From Desulfovibrio oxyclinae DSM 11498 (lineage in GTDB: Bacteria; Desulfobacterota; Desulfovibrionia; Desulfovibrionales; Desulfovibrionaceae), in contig NZ_AQXE01000002.1 of assembly GCF_000375485.1 (NCBI RefSeq), positions 167,392 through 199,538 on the forward strand: DNA of 32,147 bases, written 5' to 3'. Shown piece after piece: positions 29,680 through 32,147 of this stretch (the first letter of the stretch is position 1; each line of letters starts with the position of its first letter). Position numbers and translations under genes: made by a program. The notes beneath the pieces were generated by a model. It searched no databases. It saw only the letters and a list, made by a program, of their open reading frames with translations, and had not been told where the DNA came from.

Positions 29680-31070
29680 GCGAAGAAAGAAAGACCGCAC
29701 TCATCGTGGATGACGAACCCGGCCACAGGCTGATGGTCCGGGCCGTTCTGGAAGACGCCGGATGGAACGTGGCCGAGGCCGACAGCGGCGAATCCGCTCT
29801 GGAGGAGCTGGCCGCGCTGGCGACGGACGGCTGCAATCCCGCGGACTGTCCGCCGGACGTGGCGCTCGTGGACATGAAAATGCCCGGCATGGACGGGCTG
29901 GAGCTGCTGCGAGAACTCAACATGCGTCGCCCCGGACTCCCGGTGGTGCTGCTGACCGCATTCGGCAGCGTCGGTTCCGCCGTGGAGGCCATGAAAAAGG
30001 GCGCCTTCGACTACCTCACCAAACCGGCCGACAACGAAGAACTCAAGGCCGTTCTCGACAAGGCCCACGAATATCACAGGCTGCTGCGGGAGAACACGCG
30101 GCTTCGCAAAGGCTCCGGAAGTGGTGTGGATTTCATCGGCGCAAGCCCCGGCGTGCAGCGCGTGCGCGAACTCATTGCTCAGGCAGGTCCCAGCGAGGCC
30201 ACCGTCATGGTGCTTGGCGAATCCGGTACCGGTAAGGAACTGGTCGCCGAGGCCCTGCATCAGTCCAGCCTTCGCGCGGACAAACCGCTCATCAAGGTCA
30301 ACTGTGCCGCGTTGCCGGATGACCTGCTCGAATCCGAGCTGTTCGGTTACGTCAAGGGCGCGTTCACCGGCGCGGTGAAAGACAAGCCCGGACGCTTCCA
30401 GCTTGCCGACGGCGGCACGCTGTTTCTGGACGAAATCGGCGAAATGCCTCCGGCGCTTCAGGCAAAGCTGTTGCGCGCATTGCAGGAAAAGACCGTGGAA
30501 CCGCTCGGCGGCGTGAGTACCGTCGAAACCGACGTGCGGATCATCGTGGCCACCAACCGCAACCTGCTGGCCGAAGTGGAGGCGGGCCGCTTCCGCGAGG
30601 ACCTCTATTACAGGCTGGCCGTGCTCGAAATCCGCATCCCGCCGCTGCGCGACAGAAAGGACGACCTGCCGCTTTTGGTCAGCTTTCTGCTCGGCAAACT
30701 CGGCGAAAAGAACCGCAAGAACGTGCGCACCGTCACACCGGCATTCCTTGAAGCGCTCACCCGCTACGACTGGCCCGGCAATGTGCGCGAGTTGGAAAAC
30801 GTCCTGGAACGCTCGCTCATTCTGGCACGCTCGGATGCCCTCGGTCCGGACCTGCTGCCCCCCATGATCACCGGCGCGGGCACCCCCGAGCAGGAGCACG
30901 AGCCGACATCGCACTCACCCGCCTCGCTGGAGGACGCGGAGAAAATGGCCATTGTCCGCGCGCTGGAAGAGAATCAGGGACACAGGGAGCGTACCGCTGA
31001 AGCCCTTGGTGTGAGCCGCAGGACGTTGCAATACAAGCTGAAAAAATACGGTCTGACACGCCGGGCTTGA
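29676..31070 (+). CDS. NtrC/ZraR-family sigma-54-dependent response regulator
   Basis: A 464-residue activator with three domains. The receiver (1-130) has D12/D13 and phospho-acceptor Asp66 ([13 protein letters not shown]). The AAA+ domain (about 150-390) has Walker A GESGTGKE, the sigma-54-contacting GAFTGA and a [13 protein letters not shown]alker B. A Fis-type helix-turn-helix (about 425-464) has [20 protein letters not shown]. The receiver carries an extra loop with DGCNPADC. It shares ATGA with the kinase gene. It should activate the sigma-54 promoter at 26970-26985 and so its own operon. Confidence 0.95.
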   Translation: MSEERKTALIVDDEPGHRLMVRAVLEDAGWNVAEADSGESALEELAALATDGCNPADCPPDVALVDMKMPGMDGLELLRELNMRRPGLPVVLLTAFGSVGSAVEAMKKGAFDYLTKPADNEELKAVLDKAHEYHRLLRENTRLRKGSGSGVDFIGASPGVQRVRELIAQAGPSEATVMVLGESGTGKELVAEALHQSSLRADKPLIKVNCAALPDDLLESELFGYVKGAFTGAVKDKPGRFQLADGGTLFLDEIGEMPPALQAKLLRALQEKTVEPLGGVSTVETDVRIIVATNRNLLAEVEAGRFREDLYYRLAVLEIRIPPLRDRKDDLPLLVSFLLGKLGEKNRKNVRTVTPAFLEALTRYDWPGNVRELENVLERSLILARSDALGPDLLPPMITGAGTPEQEHEPTSHSPASLEDAEKMAIVRALEENQGHRERTAEALGVSRRTLQYKLKKYGLTRRA

Positions 31071-31137
31071 GATTAGGGCTTTCGATTCGGGCGCATTTGA
31101 TTTAGGTTTTGGTTGAATCCCCTTCTCCGGAGCGCCC

Positions 31138-32147
31138 ATGACTGAAGAAATGCTGAACACGGACCGGATCGAAGTATCGCCGGAAATCCGGGAACAGGCG
31201 AAGGTCTATATGACCCGTCGGTTCCGGCACATCCACAAGCCCGATGCGTTGATGAAGAAGCTCGCCCGCCTCGGTCTGGAACACGTGGCCAAAGACATGG
31301 CGGCCCGGCCCGAAAAGTATGAAGCCGAGCGCTCCGCCGAGGCCCCTGTGGAGATCGGCGAGGAAAAGGTCGATCCTCTTGATTTTCTGCGCAAGGACCA
31401 GCAGCTGCCCTCGTTGCCGCAGGTGTTCATGGAGCTTCAGCAGGCCATCAACGCGCCCAACACCGGCGCGGACGATCTCGCCTCCATCATCAGTCAGGAC
31501 CCCGGCCTCACCGCCTTTCTGCTGCGCATGGTCAACTCGGCCTTTTACAGCCTGCCCATGCAGATAGACACCATCTCGCGGGCCGTGACCGTCATCGGTG
31601 TAAAACAGCTTTCCACCATGGCCATCGGCACCTCGGTCATGAATCTTTTCAAGGATATACCGCCCGAAGTCGTGGATATGGAGCGGTTCTGGATGCACTC
31701 CATCACCTGCGGCCTCGTGGCGCGACGGCTGTGCATCATGACCGGAAGGGGCCAGCCCGAACGGGCTTTTGTGGCGGGCCTGCTGCACGACATCGGCCAA
31801 TTGCTTTTCTTCAAGACCATGCCGGAAAAAGCGGCCGTGTTGCTGGCCGAGGCCAGACGTCGCGGCGAACTGCTTTCCAAGACCGAAGTGGACGTGCTCG
31901 GATTCGACCATGCAACCCTCGGTGGAATGCTGCTTCGCAAATGGAATTTCCCCTACGTCCTTGTGGCGGGGGTCCTTGAGCATCATAACCCCAAGAAATC
32001 CCAGAAAGAAGCCGAGCCGGCTCTCGTGCACTGCGCCGAAACCATCACCACCGGGCTGGGCATCGGCTCCAGCGGCGAATACTATGTGCAGCCGCCTTAC
32101 CCCGAGGTCTGGGCCGCGCTTGGATTGACCCCGGGCGAATTGGAGGA
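31138..32147 (+). CDS. HDOD-domain protein (3' end outside the window)
   Basis: The ATG follows GGAG by five bases; 336 codons are visible before the sequence ends, and no stop is reached. An N-terminal ~80-residue helical region precedes an HDOD domain: QQLPSLPQVFMELQQAIN, then DPGLTAFLLRMVNSAFYSLP, AGLLHDIGQLLFF and the VLEHHNPKKS histidines. HDOD proteins are signalling relatives of HD hydrolases, often without catalytic activity, and appear with cyclic-di-GMP and stress systems. It lies 67 bases after the regulator gene and may be on the same transcript. No terminator is seen between them. Confidence 0.85.
   Translation, partial: MTEEMLNTDRIEVSPEIREQAKVYMTRRFRHIHKPDALMKKLARLGLEHVAKDMAARPEKYEAERSAEAPVEIGEEKVDPLDFLRKDQQLPSLPQVFMELQQAINAPNTGADDLASIISQDPGLTAFLLRMVNSAFYSLPMQIDTISRAVTVIGVKQLSTMAIGTSVMNLFKDIPPEVVDMERFWMHSITCGLVARRLCIMTGRGQPERAFVAGLLHDIGQLLFFKTMPEKAAVLLAEARRRGELLSKTEVDVLGFDHATLGGMLLRKWNFPYVLVAGVLEHHNPKKSQKEAEPALVHCAETITTGLGIGSSGEYYVQPPYPEVWAALGLTPGELE

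Noticed and set aside
28318..29700. Long minus-strand frame opposite the kinase
   Set aside because: Antisense shadow of a well-defined histidine kinase.

Overview
The window looks like a chromosomal segment from a Desulfovibrio/Pseudodesulfovibrio-type sulfate reducer (Desulfovibrionales, formerly Deltaproteobacteria). This rests on high GC, a SulP anion transporter, an anaerobic glycerol-3-phosphate dehydrogenase split into GlpA/GlpB and a GlpC-like Fe-S subunit, a ZraP/ZraS/ZraR-like metal-stress module, GC-rich intergenic hairpin repeats, and two apparent selenocysteine codons. The genus call is inference from gene content, not from a search.

Layout. 1-463 has no gene but is packed with hairpins. 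464-4313 (minus) carries a SulP transporter with a terminator in its leader, then an L-cysteine desulfidase-family enzyme preceded by a conserved-looking hypothetical. 4494-6245 (plus) is a ClC-type chloride transporter with CBS domains. 6263-9370 (minus) holds an MFS transporter, a duplicated DUF1566 protein, a 48-residue protein and a TPR protein. 9445-14038 (minus) is the classic rplU-rpmA-obgE-proB block followed by a diguanylate cyclase. 14117-16867 (minus) is a tight redox operon: nitroreductase, metallo-beta-lactamase hydrolase, a TusA-like selenoprotein, an FMN-dependent oxidoreductase and ComF. 17016-20907 (plus) is an ECF sigma factor, an anti-sigma-like protein with a glycogen-binding domain, and three exported proteins. 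21046-22071 (plus) is an HD-GYP protein. 22072-26425 is glpB/glpA (minus), divergent from a Sec-containing glpC (plus). 26524-26778 (minus) is an FmdB-type zinc ribbon. 26970-31070 (plus) is a sigma-54 promoter, a ZraP-like protein, a histidine kinase with a Met/His-rich sensor insert, and an NtrC-type regulator. From 31138 an HDOD protein runs off the window.

The main discovery is that two open reading frames are interrupted by in-frame UGA codons that appear to encode selenocysteine. At 15458-15718 the UGA falls where TusA proteins have their catalytic cysteine (R-G-x-x-C becomes R-G-K-C-U). It is followed at 11 nt by a perfect 7-bp stem with a GGUUGG loop, as expected for a bacterial SECIS. 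Conventional gene calling would report only a 68-residue fragment. At 25154-26425 a UGA at codon 236 joins the Fe-S half of GlpC to its CCG-domain half, again followed by a stem-loop. Other points of interest are the hairpin cluster at 1-460, the sulP leader terminator, the GMMH heptad repeats in the kinase sensor, and a predicted feedback loop in which the NtrC-type regulator drives the sigma-54 promoter of the zraP-like gene.
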